The translations under genes were made by a program, and so were the position numbers. A stretch of 64,000 bases of DNA, taken from assembly GCA_025084515.1 (NCBI GenBank), contig JAJAGP010000366.1:388154-452153 (forward strand), in the 5' to 3' direction. The notes below the pieces were generated by a model. It was not told where the DNA came from and ran no database searches. It saw nothing but the letters and a program-made list of their open reading frames with translations. Positions 43,601-53,980 of the stretch are shown piece after piece. The stretch is from Ancistrus triradiatus (lineage: Eukaryota; Chordata; Actinopteri; Siluriformes; Loricariidae). Numbering within the stretch: position 1 is the stretch's first letter; each line of letters opens with the position of its first letter.

Positions 43601-45510
43601 CTGTCTTCCTCTCTCACACCGTTACCGCTGAGCGACGGCTTCAGAGGCGATTCAAGGAATGACTCTTCACTCGCACAATGGCCTGGACCGCTGATTAATT
43701 TGCAGTTTGAAGGGCATTAAGATAATACATTCATTTAGAAAATCTCAGCCACAAAAGCCTGGCCATTTTTGCTTGGCTGGTTTGCACGAGAATGTGCCTT
43801 TGTCTTACGTTTGCCAATGTTAATTTTATTAGCTTAATTATAAATTTATCTTTTAATTAGCATTTTAAGCATTCCGTCGCCAGTCGGAAGTTATAGGTAT
43901 TTTGTCCTAATGTTTATTCCTCGTGAAAATTAAACAAACCCTTTCTGGAAAATAATGGGACAGGTCAGGGTCCCTTACACTGTCTAATTATGAACAATTA
44001 TTGAATTGGGACATGAGAGAGAAGATTGGCTTCCGATGAACGAGCGCGCTCTATCAGGCCAGGTCCTAATTCCCTCCGAGCATCTACTGTTCTGCCACGT
44101 TGAAGAAATGCATGCTTTCTTCCCTCCTCCATTGTTAGTTCTGCCTGAGATGCACAGGAACCAAAACCAAATACAAAAAAATGAAGCTAAACAAGCACAC
44201 AACAAAATTCCTCACATTTTTCCCTTGACAAATAGCCTTCCCTATAGCGCCGATGGTCCTCCCTGTGGAATGCTTTCATAATTATGCATTTTTGCTGCGC
44301 TACCCAAAGCATGTCACTCCTTTTAATAGTCGGAAGGTCAGTAGCGGATCAGAAAGGTGAATAAACCTTTAGAAAGCACAACAGTTGGTGTTTTTGAATT
44401 TGTTCAAAAATGCGTCAGCCTTCGGAAAGCGTGACGGAAGTCCGAAATGGAATCCAGCCTCTGCAGCTGAACGTTGGAGACCAAGATGGTTACAGAGCAA
44501 CAAAACAAAGCACGTTCAAAAAATTAACAAGCTTTGATATGCAAACTCCGGTTGGAAAAAAAAAAAGCCCAACATTTTTAAATACTGCAATTTGACTTTG
44601 AACAAAGTGACTTTTGAACTGAAGGGAGCCGTTTCCCCCTTTTTCCCATTTCTCCCCCTATATTTTAATGCTCCCCGCTCTATCATGCAAATCCCCATTC
44701 AAATTATTAGAGTATTAGAGCCCACAGCTCTAATGTCACAGAGACAAAATGAGATGGGGGACTTAAGCACCTAACGAACAATGAAATTTCAAAGCCCTGG
44801 GACAGGACAATTAAGCAGCAGGCTTAGCCAATGATGAAAATTTATTGCTATCTAATACATATTTCTATTTTCTGAACACTAACCAATTTGAATATGATTA
44901 AGACGGGAGGGTGGGGGCTGTTCATTAAAGTATAGCGGCTACAGAGGTCTATATTGGAGGGTCTTTTGATGTTAAATTACAAATATATACCAGAAATCTT
45001 ATTTATTCTCTCTTTGGCCGGGTATTGTTTCGTTGGCTGGCTCTTAAATGGCTTTTTTAACTCTGCTTACACTGATTCAATCACACACTATTAATGAGAG
45101 TCTGTAGGGGAGCGCTGTTCCTAGGTATGAGGAGTTATGTTCTTATCCTGGTTTTTAATTCTTTCTCCTCATCCTTTCATCTAAATGAAATTGGCCCACC
45201 ATTGTTTCATTTCTGGCCTTTTAATACTATTATGAAAATGCAAGGTTCTCATGCCTAGTGTCCTCAGAAGGGCAAATGGAATAGGGAAGGCTGGGTGCAC
45301 AAGGCCTTTTGTGTCCACAATAGAGCAGAGATTCCAGTCTACCTGTGATCAATAGGAAGAAAGATTCCTGCAGTTTCTCATCCCTGGCTCTTTCTAAGCT
45401 AATAGTGTTGGCTCAATACTGTAGCATGAAGAGGACTCATGATTTCCTTAACACTTGTTTCAGGCAAGGCTGCATCTTGCAAATGTGACACCCCGAAACA
45501 TCACGTGCCT
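40621..45510. other. 4.9-kb repeat-free, ATTA-rich stretch (candidate regulatory block)
   Basis: I recognise no transposon, SINE or MITE here, against roughly one per kilobase elsewhere. 41480-41870, 42530-42660, 43700-44290 and 44760-45250 are the most conserved-looking parts. They include TTAGCTTAATTATAAATTTA, TTTTAATTAGCATTTTAAGC and GTCTAATTATGAACAATTAT, dense in ATTA/TAAT homeodomain-type cores. GCTCGACGCAAGCGCGG..TCGCGCACGAGCGCCG at 41598-41631 is a small CpG knot. Frames such as 44006-44281 have no domain. A regulatory role is inference. Confidence 0.45.
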
Positions 45511-45511
45511 A

Positions 45512-46112
45512 CAGTGGCGCTTGAAAGTTTGACCCTTCTTGATATCTCTGAATGGCAAAAGTATGTGAACCTCTGCTGTCAGTATCTGGTGTGACCCCCT
45601 TGTGTAGCAATAACTGCAACTAAATGTTTCCAGTAACTGTGGCTTCAGCCCATGACCACACACGAGCTGTTTAGAGAACATTTCTATTGGATTAAGACAA
45701 GGACTTAATCCAAAAGAATTAAGTGACTTGGCCATTCCAAAACATTGGTTTTTGAATGACTTGTGTGCTTAGGGTCGTGGTCTTGCAGCATTTCCCACAT
45801 TTCACAGACAGATATTCTGCCATTTTCTTTTGAAATTGCTGGTACAATTCATAATGCATTATTTTATTAATGATGACAAGTCGTCCTGGCCCAGATGCAA
45901 CAAAACAGGCCCAAACCCTGATACTACCACCACCATGTTTCACGGATGGGATAAAGATCTTATGTTGGAAAGTAAGAATTTCTGTTTCCAGATATAGTAC
46001 TTTTCATTTAAACCAATGAAACGTTTTATTTTGGTCTCATCTTTCCATGTTTTTTCGCCTTCTGGATTGTCCAAGTGCCACATTTTGGGCAGCCATGTTT
46101 TTATTTCAGAGT
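45512..46112 (-). mobile_element. Tc1-like transposon, left end intact, right part replaced by SINE
   Basis: TA at 45510-45511 is followed by CAGTGGCGCTTGAAAGTTTG, the terminus of the lineage whose other end is at 12150. The minus strand carries the C-terminal two thirds of the transposase. Homology stops near 46112, where a SINE family B tail begins, so the N-terminal part and right terminus are gone. Confidence 0.8.
45650..46110 (-). pseudogene. Tc1 transposase remnant, catalytic motifs in three frames
   Basis: Reading down the minus strand: TWKDETKIKRF (first Asp) with GLNEKYYIWKQK; then KHGGGSIRVWACFVASGPG; then a CAAGACCACGACCCTAAGCA stretch giving the DPKH region; then CLNPIEMF with the Glu. 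These blocks fall in different frames, so several indels have hit the gene. It is the most complete DDE set among the relics here but is plainly inactive. Confidence 0.75.
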
Positions 46113-46230
46113 ACAATGGATTGGCATCCTGTCTAGAGTTGTTCCTGCCTTGCGCCCTATGTCTCCGGCTAGGCACCAGGTCTCCTGCGACTCTGTCCAG
46201 AATTAAGCGGATATGAAAGTGAATGAATGT
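46113..46230 (+). mobile_element. tRNA-derived SINE family B, tail part
   Basis: GGATTGGCATCCTGTCTAGA, TTCCTGCCTTGCGCCCTATG, CTCCTGCGACTCTGTCCAG and AATTAAGCGG..AATGAATG are the 3' body of family B. It joins the Tc1 relic at its left edge. Confidence 0.75.
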
Positions 46231-46366
46231 GTTCCAATCCCTGTTCTGCCAAAATGTTACTGTTTTTGCTAAACAGTAACATCTAAATTAACATTCTAAC
46301 AGTAACATGCTAAATTCTTCAAATGTGAAATGGGTGTCCACATACTTTTCTTGTCCAAAAGTTCAT
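46231..46366 (+). mobile_element. Possible MITE/Tc1 end fragment (GGTGTCCACATACTTTT)
   Basis: The segment ends GGGTGTCCACATACTTTTCTTGTCC, a terminus of the same type as 24090-24116. The interior has a TTACTGTTTTTGCTAAACAGTAAC palindrome at about 46257-46280. Confidence 0.45.
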
Positions 46367-46904
46367 CAAGATCATTTTAACACCGGAAAAGTCACCACGG
46401 ATATCAGTACTCGCCATGCATATAATCAGAGCCCGATTAAACTCGGTATGGAACGGCAGAATTAAAGGAACGAAGGAACAATGAGGGCTTTGTTATTTAC
46501 TTGGCTGTTAAAAAAAGAGCCTTAAAAAAAGCCTTAATATTTGTCATAAGGGAGAAGAGCATGCATGCATACATCTCTGCACTTCAAAGTGGAGAGTGGG
46601 CACCAATTAATTTCCTTTAATACATGCAGTCTCAGGCACAGTTTAACAGGGATAAAGGACATTTTCATTAACTTTCTTTATATTTAATGTTCAATTAGTC
46701 CTGGGTATAACTGGACACTAATAAGATGGAAATATGGGCAGGAATTAATGTTCCTGCTGGAATAAACCCATGGATTGGTATTCACCCACAGAAGTCAGTG
46801 GGCCATGCTAAGAAAATGACCGAACAAAATATTGTACGATCACTGAACATGGTCATAGCCATTTAAGTTGGATGTATCTATCTATCTAGCTCCATGCTGT
46901 ACAT
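46367..46904. other. Repeat-free, ATTA-rich stretch (candidate conserved noncoding DNA)
   Basis: CACCAATTAATTTCCTTTAA, GGCACAGTTTAACAGGGATA, ATTTAATGTTCAATTAGTCC and GGCAGGAATTAATGTTCCTG are typical of vertebrate conserved noncoding elements. No frame is of interest. Confidence 0.4.
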
Positions 46905-47125
46905 GCACTCAGAGGCTACATTCTTAGGTACACATGTTCAACTGCTCGTTAATGCAAATATCTAATCAGGTATGCAGCAACTCCATGCACTTAGGCATGT
47001 GGACATGGTCAAGACTACATGATGGAGTCCAAACATCAGAATGGGGATTTAAGTGACTTTGAACGTGGCATGCTGTTGATGCTAGACAGGCTGGTCTGAG
47101 TATTTCAGACTGCTGAGCTACATTG
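46905..47125 (+). mobile_element. Tc1-like relic, 5' end (lineage of 29941 and 58373)
   Basis: TTAGGTACACATGTTCAACT, GCTCGTTAATGCAAATATC, TTAGGCATGTGGACATGGTC and GGGGATTTAAGTGACTTTGA..GGCATG..GGTCTGAGTATTTCAGA are the leader and first codons of this Tc1 lineage in sense orientation. A GGGTTTACTCCGGGTGCTCC scrap of SINE family B follows at about 47142. Confidence 0.75.
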
Positions 47126-47479
47126 ATTTTGTAAACAATGTGGGTTTACTCCGGGTGCTCCATTGGGTTTATTGATTATGTTAAATTGGCCTGATCTGAG
47201 TATGTATGATCAGATTCGATAATACCTTCGGTGTTAATGTTACCTTAGGTCTGGTGCTGAAAGGGACGTTAAATAAACCAAATGAACAAAGTGCTGACAT
47301 CACCTGTTTTGAAATCATGTCCTTTAGGGTTTTATTTGTTTTGTCTTGTTTTTCTACCTCATTACTATCCCTAAATTGCCCAATTATTTAGAATGTGTTA
47401 AAGGCCTGAAATTCAGGAATGAATGATGATGGTCTCGTTCTTGGTTTTCTTGTTTTATTTGCATTTTCCATACCAAGAA
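47126..47479. other. Unique DNA, no gene seen
   Basis: Apart from the SINE B scrap at 47142-47162, nothing is recognised. Confidence 0.4.
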
Positions 47480-48265
47480 ATCACACTGTAGGATTTTTAA
47501 AGAATTTAATTGTAAATTATGGTGGAAAATAAATATTTGGTCAATAAATTTGGTTCAACTCAATACTTTGTAACATAACCTTTGTTGTCACTGATGGAAG
47601 GAGGTTTTGGCTTAAAATCTCATGATACATGACCTCATTCATTCTTCCCTTAACACGGATCAGTCGTCCTGTCCCCTTTGCAGAAAAACAGCCCCAAAGC
47701 ATGATGTTTCCAGCCCCATGCTTCACAGTAGGTATGGCGCAACTCACTATTCTTCTTCCTCCAAACACGGCGAGTTTTTACCCAAAAGTTCTATCTTGGT
47801 TTCATCTGACCACATGATATTCTCCCAGTCCTCTTCTGGATCATCCATATGCTCTCTGGCAAACTTCAGATGGGCCTGGTCATGTACTGGCTTAAGCAGG
47901 GGGGCACGCCTGGCACTGCAGGATCTGAGTCCCTCTCGGCGTAGTGTGTTACTGATGGTAGCCTTTGTTACTTTGGTCCCGGCTCACTGCAGGTCATTCA
48001 TCAGGTCCCTCTGTGTAGTTCTGGGATTTTTTCTGACAGTTCTCACGATCACTCTGACCCCACGGGATGAGATCTTGCGTGGAGCCCCAGATCGAGGGAG
48101 ATTATCAGTGGTTTTGTATGTCTTCCATTTTCTTACAATTGCTCCCACAGTTGATTTATTCACACCAACCTGCTTGCCTATTGTAGGTTCACTCTTCCCA
48201 GCCTGCTGCAGGTCTACAGTTTTCTTCCTGGTGTCTTTCGACAGCTCTTTGGTCTTGGCCATGGT
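47480..48265 (-). mobile_element. Tc1-like transposon relic (lineage of 14671)
   Basis: GAAATCACACTGTAGGATTT..TATTTGGTCAATAA at the left is the 3' noncoding part, and the transposase start is at the right (48262). Both terminal repeats are missing. It shares the lineage of 14671-15808 and 63551-64000 but lacks a different internal segment, so the deletions are independent. Confidence 0.88.
47541..48262 (-). pseudogene. Tc1 transposase, best-preserved N-terminus; stop, frameshift and deletion
   Basis: ATG at 48262 opens MAKTKELSKDTRKKTVDLQQ, the family's own start. The helix-turn-helix region (VNKSTVGAIVRKWKTYKTT) and linker (LPRSGAPRKISSRG) are unbroken to an in-frame TGA at 47984-47986. The same frame then continues through TLRREGL, CSARR and the WSDETKIEL block with the first Asp. 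A frameshift near 47768 leads into KHGAGNIMLWGCFSAKG. The segment after NLLPS jumps to the extreme C-terminus, removing the second Asp and the Glu. Confidence 0.88.
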
Positions 48266-49544
48266 ATATATACATGCAACCGCAAATCAGAAAAAAGTTG
48301 TCACGGTATGGAAAATGCAAATGAAAAGTGCATTTTTTTATGGAAGACAGTGACTGGGAATGGAAGCATCACAGGGTGTGCTCACTATTTCCACATACAC
48401 CTTCCCCATTCTGTCTTATTACAGATTTTCCAGAGTTCACTTGTTATTTTCTTATGTTTGTATATGTTGCCTTCCGTTCCAGTTCTGCTTTGCACTGGAG
48501 CAAATACATTACACCAACAAACAGTACAGACTATTTCTGTTTTTTGAATGAACTTGCAGCCTGGCAATTAAAGGTCCTGATAATCAGATGCTATAATGTT
48601 TTAGTACACTTAAGAATAAAAGTAAAAAAAAAAAAAAAAAAACTACAAAATATAAGATTGTAGGCAGTACAGGCAGTACAACCTAGTAGTAGTGGCAAAG
48701 GTGCTGTTTTGCTATTACCATGTTAGCACATGTTATGCAGAAGTATCATAGAAGGATTATATCTTGCTGTAATCTCATTATTTAGTGTTTAAACGCACCC
48801 ACTGACACGAGTGAGCTAAACTACTGTAAGTAGCCATGCTAATTAGCCCTACAAGCTAGCAGTAAGGCGTCTGGACTGTTTCTTTGTTATGCAAACCTTT
48901 TTGCAACTGCATGTCATTTTAATTACACAGCATTACCGAAGCTGCACTCTCAGAGGCTGGGCAAATGTGCCAACACGTGGCAAATTAAAATCCAGGTAAG
49001 ATTTTCCCCCTGGCATTTAATCCAGACCTTGGAAGAACACTAATGGATCATCTGGAAGGGTGCCTAAACTATCGCACATGTATTTTCTGTTTCTATTTGA
49101 CATGCCTTCAAATTGATGCAGTAAAACAATCTGTAATACTTAAGTTCTACATGGTAGTATTTGTGAGAGAGGTTAATCGTTTGAGCCACTGTGGAACTGC
49201 TAGCACTAGCCTGCTGGCAGATATGAGCTTGATCAGTCTTCACCAGTCTGCTTGCTGATATAAGCAAGATGAGAGTGATTCTGAAAATGAAATGCATGCT
49301 TATAAATGTCCATAAATTCACTGCTTAATACTAGCCTAGTAGCTAATATGGGCTAATCAAATGTTGTTCTGACAAGATCATATAGTAAGTAATTTACCAC
49401 TAGCCTTGACATGATTAAGTAGTTTGTAGTTTTAAGCAGTCAACTTGTTAAGCTGTTGAACTCAATAGTCTGTTTCAAACTTAATGTTGTATTCCAAACT
49501 GGCTGCTGACTGAAAAAGATCAGCGTAGCTGCTCACCTCACGTC
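48266..49544. other. Mostly unique DNA, poly-A run, conserved-noncoding-like at 48880-49030
   Basis: A 19-base A run lies at 48624-48642. Around 48880-49030, TTGTTATGCAAACCTTTTTG and CATTTTAATTACACAGCATT are repeat-free with octamer-like and ATTA motifs. No gene is seen; the 111-codon frame at 48328-48663 ends in the A run and has no domain. Confidence 0.4.
48624..48642 (+). repeat. A homopolymer, 19 bases
   Basis: An uninterrupted A run. No retroelement 3' end is recognisable directly upstream. Confidence 0.95.
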
Positions 49545-50105
49545 TTTTGCATTTTTCTTTATTTTTACATCTACTGTACTGCATTCTTGGTGCAAATAGG
49601 TCTCCACCGGTCCTAAAAAGGTTCGTTATAAGAGCAAACCGAAAGCAAAACAGGAATTGAATCCTCCAGAATTAAGGCTGCTTAGCGAGTTCATCAATAG
49701 AGTAAGTGTTTTGCTTTTACTTTCACTTTCAATCCATTTCTTGCTAAATTAAATAAGACTTTTCAACACTTTATTATAAAAAAGCTTTATGTTAATGATT
49801 TTGGCTCACTATAAGTTAATATAAGTGTCAATGTGTAATTGGTTCTGCTATGATACAGCCTATATTTAACTCATACCTTGGTTCATGATACATTTAACTT
49901 GTGATGGATTTGTCAGAACGTATTCTCGTCATAAATCAGGCAGCTCTTGTACAATACAACTGCATTAATGCATATACTGCCTTATACAGTATGGATTTTC
50001 TGGGGGTCTGAAACGGATTCATTAAATTTACATGTTAAATGTTCTCAGTACTCGTCTTCTCTTTTGGTACGAATTAACGTCAAGATCCGAGGTACCCCTG
50101 TAGTT
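49545..50105 (+). mobile_element. Tigger/pogo-like DNA transposon remnant, copy 2
   Basis: It shares long ordered blocks with 16120-16760: TTTTACATCTACTGTACTGC, GTCCTAAAAAGG, CAACACTTTATTATAAAA, TTCATGATACATTTAAC, ACTGCATTAATGCAT and GGGGGTCTGAAACGGATTCA. It ends CCGAGGTACCCCTGTAG, a pogo/Tigger-type terminus. The 5' terminus is not found. Confidence 0.62.
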
Positions 50106-50882
50106 GCTCTTTGCCGTGTTTAGCATGGTACTTAATCTGTAAGAACTACAATCAAGCCAACTCCCATTCAAACAGTCCGACTGGAGTGATTACGAGCCAA
50201 ACTCTAAGATGATGCAGGCTTTAGTTTTAGCACAGTAGCAAATGCTACCCTCGTCCTTCCCTCCCCCTCCTTCACACTCTGAGGGTGTTCGAAAGACATG
50301 GCAGACGTCCAGACCTGCGGCTGGAGAGCACAAGACAGAGCCTGTGCTTGTAGCAGCGAGAGCAGGGCATGCAAAGCCACATCCTCTCGGATGTCATCTC
50401 AAGTACGCCGCCAAGGCTTTAAGAGTGATGGCAGCGAATAAGAAAAGTTGGTCAGGAGCAAACTCGAGGAAAGCCACCAGAAAGAGAAGGAGGGTGGAGA
50501 AAGAAGGATGGAGAGAGGGCACAAAAAAAACAACTGGAAAGAAAAGCCAGGCCAAAGCCTCATGCATTCCTTCAGAGACTCTGAAAGAATTCTGGCTGAT
50601 GGAAAAGCAGCAGGGGCTTGAGTCTCTGAATCCTTCCCTGTGCTACAGACGAGAAACGAGAGAGAGAGAGAAGGGGGAATCCCAGAACTGCCACTGAGAG
50701 TGACCTGTTCTCTGGAAAGGGAAGGCAATGCACTCTGACCAGACATCCTTAGACACTGACCTCATAAGTTTGCGCCAGACCATACATACATACTTAATCT
50801 AGAACTGATTTTAAGCTCTGATAGATGTATGAGACAAACCGTGTTGAAGGCCTTTTTAGTTGCAAGTCTTTCTGGATACGAA
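50106..50882. other. No recognised element; long purine-rich frame, unlikely gene
   Basis: A 151-codon plus frame (50242-50697) overlaps a 115-codon minus frame. The plus product is rich in K, R, E and G (RKATRKRRRVEKEGWREGTK), as expected from a GA-rich strand. I see no domain, splice pattern or family. I list it as an open frame, not as a gene. Confidence 0.4.
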
Positions 50883-51075
50883 GATCTACTAAATGCTGTG
50901 CATAGAATTTCAGATGCTGTCCCCAGTAGGCAAGTATTACAATCTGTACAAAACTGTCCTTGTTATTAGGAGTGATTTAATTATATTTGTGCTGAGGGCC
51001 AAACTGTAACAGCTTTGAACTTTGAGCCTTCTGACTAGTAGTCCAGACACTTAACTGCTGAGCATCCCCCAATGC
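50883..51075 (-). mobile_element. Worn tRNA-derived SINE family A
   Basis: TACTAAATGCTGTGCATAGA, GAACTTTGAGCCTTCTGACT, AGTAGTCCAGACACTTAACT and GCTGAGCATCCCC follow the reverse order of family A with heavy mutation and an internal insertion. Confidence 0.5.
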
Positions 51076-51894
51076 CACGAGTAGCGCTTATACGGTCCAT
51101 CATGAACAGCCTGTGGAACGTTACATTTTGCCCTTTTGTGTGGGATCCTGATTGGAAATGTGCGAGTGGCATTTTTCTGTGGTTTAAAATTGGGTGCAAA
51201 ACATGTGTAAGAGCTATGAGTGAGAGCATCATTCATACTGTAGAACACAGAGTCATGGCCTCCCAAACTGGCCTCTGGGGCCACTATAAATCCACAGTGT
51301 TGTCATACATCATTGAGCCAACAATGCACGAGTGTTTCTCTGGCCAAAGCTGAGAAAGAAGCTCAGCAGAGTGCTGAACACAGGCAAATATATCTAAATT
51401 AGGAGACATATACATATTAGGAGCAATGTATGGGGCTAGTGACAGGATAAAAAGATATATATTTTTAAATGACCTCGGTCCAGATGGGAAGAGTGACGTT
51501 TATCGGCAAGTTGGTGTCTTTAATGGCATATTTAAGAGGAACAGCTGGATCTGATCGGATATGACTGTCATTTTTACCACAGTGATCAGTCTGTCAATAA
51601 ACAGTTGTTCTGCTTATAAGTTAAAACAATTAAGACACCCTTACATCAACACAGTTGCATCAACTTTCTAATATCAATCATGGCTTTTTGGGGGGTTAGT
51701 TATGTTTGAACATGGATTGTAGGCTTGTCTGATTTTTCCATAAGGAGAAAAGAGAGCACTGCTGGATTTTGTCTAGCTGGGTATCAATTTAGCCATACTG
51801 GATGGTTAATTTAAATAAATATACCCCACATACTGGCTATTAAGCTTTTGTACCCCATCCTTGACCTTCTCAAAGCAATCATCTGTGGAAAAAT
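51076..51894. other. Unique DNA, no gene seen
   Basis: Opposing frames of 77 and 93 codons at 51051-51353 have no recognisable domain. Confidence 0.4.
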
Positions 51895-52050
51895 CTGCCT
51901 TCTATCCACAGTCACTTGCAATTCACCTGAGATGAAAAAAGAGGGTAAAAGTCTTTGTTCAAGGGTCTAACAGTGGAAACTTGGCAGAGCTCTGGTTTGA
52001 ACGAACAACCTACTGATCAAGAACCTTATCACTGAGCCATACCATCAAAG
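51895..52050 (-). mobile_element. tRNA-derived SINE family A, worn copy
   Basis: TTCTATCCACAGTCACTTGC, TTGTTCAAGGGTCTAACAGT, GGAAACTTGGCAGAG, TGGTTTGAACGA (box B region) and CCTTATCACTGAGCCATACC (box A region) appear in reverse family order. Confidence 0.65.
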
Positions 52051-52330
52051 ATCTGAGTAGCCTTCATGTATAAATTAATCTATCTAAAAATAGACACAAG
52101 CTATGATTTTTATGTTTGGCTGATGCTGAAAATTTGCTCTATTGCCTCGTTTCCCAAACCCAAGGGCCACAGGGTTATATCCAAAATAAAAAAATCTCAA
52201 AGGCACCATGTAGACATGCTAAAGACAACTGTGTAATATAGTTATGTGGTAAGTTCATTCAGAAAAAATATTACTTGGAACTTTCAGGAACTTTCAAAAG
52301 GGATTTTTTTTCTAAAGAATATTCTATTTC

Positions 52331-52572
52331 TGTGGAGTTTGCATGTTCTCCCTGTGTCTGCATGGCCTTTATATGGGTACTCCCACTCCAAAGGTACATT
52401 AGCTTGATTGGTCACTCTCAGCGTCCCATTATGGATTTGCGTGTGAATGTACGAGGAATGCGATGGATTGGCACCCAGTCTAGGGTTAGTGGCCTTGCAC
52501 CCTGTGCTGCTGGTGGGGCCCTGGCTCCCCATGATCCTGATTTGGATTAAGCAGGTGTGAAAATGGGTCAAT
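52331..52572 (+). mobile_element. tRNA-derived SINE family B, body copy
   Basis: TGTGGAGTTTGCATGTTCTC, CCTGTGTCTGCATGG, GGTACATTAGCTTGATTGG, GCGATGGATTGGCACCCAGT and CTTGCACCCTGTGCTGCTGG..GGATTAAGCAGG are the body and tail in order. The tRNA-like head is not present. Confidence 0.78.
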
Positions 52573-53683
52573 GGAATTAAACCCAAAAAATCAAGTATGA
52601 ATATGATTGGCCAAAAATCGAACCCAGAATCCGATCCATAAAGAGGCCTCTTTGAATAATAGTATAAGCAGTGTAACCTTCAACACAATCAGCATTCTTA
52701 ATTCCAGAACTTTCTCAGCTTAGTAAACACCAGCTCTCTATAAACACCAGATTTGAAGATCCATGATTATGATTCTGATTCGGCTAAAACGACCACTCAT
52801 GTACGACATTGATATTATAGGTTTTAAAAACTGATAACTGAACCTGCCCGCTGTGGTCATCACCTTCAAACTGGGCTCACTTAACATGCCTGTGAAGCAA
52901 TTTCTAGTGGGAAAAAAATTTGTTTGTCTGCTTCTGGGTGAATTCTTCTCTCTTGATTTTCGAACCCAGGCATGAGAGAGCAGGGGCTGACTGAGGAAAG
53001 TGGAATGGATTTCTTGATTAAAAATGGCCCTTTTACACCTTCCCTTCAAGGCATGAGGAACACAAGACCGGGCTGCAAACACGTCAAGCATTCATATGAC
53101 CCAATCTAAAGCTTTGCATCATTGTTAATTCAGTTCATTAGTCACTTCCAAGATGGAGGATTTAATTTGTGGTTGTCTTTTAGCACGGTGGCAAGCGAAA
53201 TTGAATCAGGAGATGTCAGTCTATACATAGATGTCTGTGTTGTCAACCGGCCCTCAATTCATTTTCCCCTCTTGCTCAATAAATCAACACAGATTACAAA
53301 CAGAGTTAAAGGTAGGTAATTAAATAGCGAGCCTTCCATCTCTCCCTCGGTATCTATTAATGTTCCGTTTCATCTCTCCCGCCTGCTCTCCCTCTCTCAA
53401 CAACAAACAAGCTGAAGTATAGCAAAGTAAAGGTAGAAGGTACAAGGATACTTTATCATCTTCGCTTGAATTGCTACGCAACATGGCCAAACGTAGACCT
53501 ACATGTAAAGCGTGGAAACTAATGGCTGCGGCTATTTCAGCAACACTCAAGCATCCATGCACTGACACAGACAAGTAATGACTAATGAGTCAAACAGTAG
53601 TCACTTTCAACATGGCACTAACATAGACAAAAATATGTGGACACCCAAAAATACATCCAAAACAGGTATTAGTGTGGCGTTTG
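52573..53683. other. Unique DNA, conserved-noncoding-like at 53100-53330
   Basis: A 117-codon minus frame at 52738-53091 has no recognisable domain. 53100-53330 is repeat-free with ATTA cores (CATTGTTAATTCAGTTCATTAG). A GGTGTCC-type Tc1 terminus (ATATGTGGACACCC) lies at 53633-53646. Confidence 0.4.
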
Positions 53684-53980
53684 CCATTCATTCGTTCACT
53701 GTCTTATCCGCTTGCTCCTGGACAAGGTCGTGGGAGAGCCGGTGCCTAGCCGGTGCCACAGACCGCATGGCAAGAGCAATCCTAGAGAGGGCGCCAATCC
53801 ATACACACTCATACTCACACACTAGGGGCACTTAAAGACAACAAACCCACCTTTGGACTGTGGAAGGAAACCGGAGTACTCGGAGCAAACACACACGGAG
53901 GACCCAGAACCTTCCACCTGGGATTGAACCCAGGACCTTCTCGCTGTGAGGCGACAGTGCTACCCACCAAGCCACCCCAA
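53684..53980 (-). mobile_element. tRNA-derived SINE family B, near full copy
   Basis: On the minus strand the head is TGGGGTGGCTTGGTGGGTAG (box A-like GGCTTGGTGG) and GGTTCAATCCCAGG (box B). The body follows (TGTGTTTGCTCCGAGTACTC, TTTCCTTCCACAGTCC), and the tail ends near GCGGATAAGACAGTG..GAATGAATGG. This is the fullest member and shows that family B is also tRNA-derived. Confidence 0.85.

Noticed and set aside
47622..48353. 243-codon plus-strand frame, the longest open frame in the window
   Set aside because: It is antisense to a clear Tc1 transposase on the minus strand and has no domain of its own.
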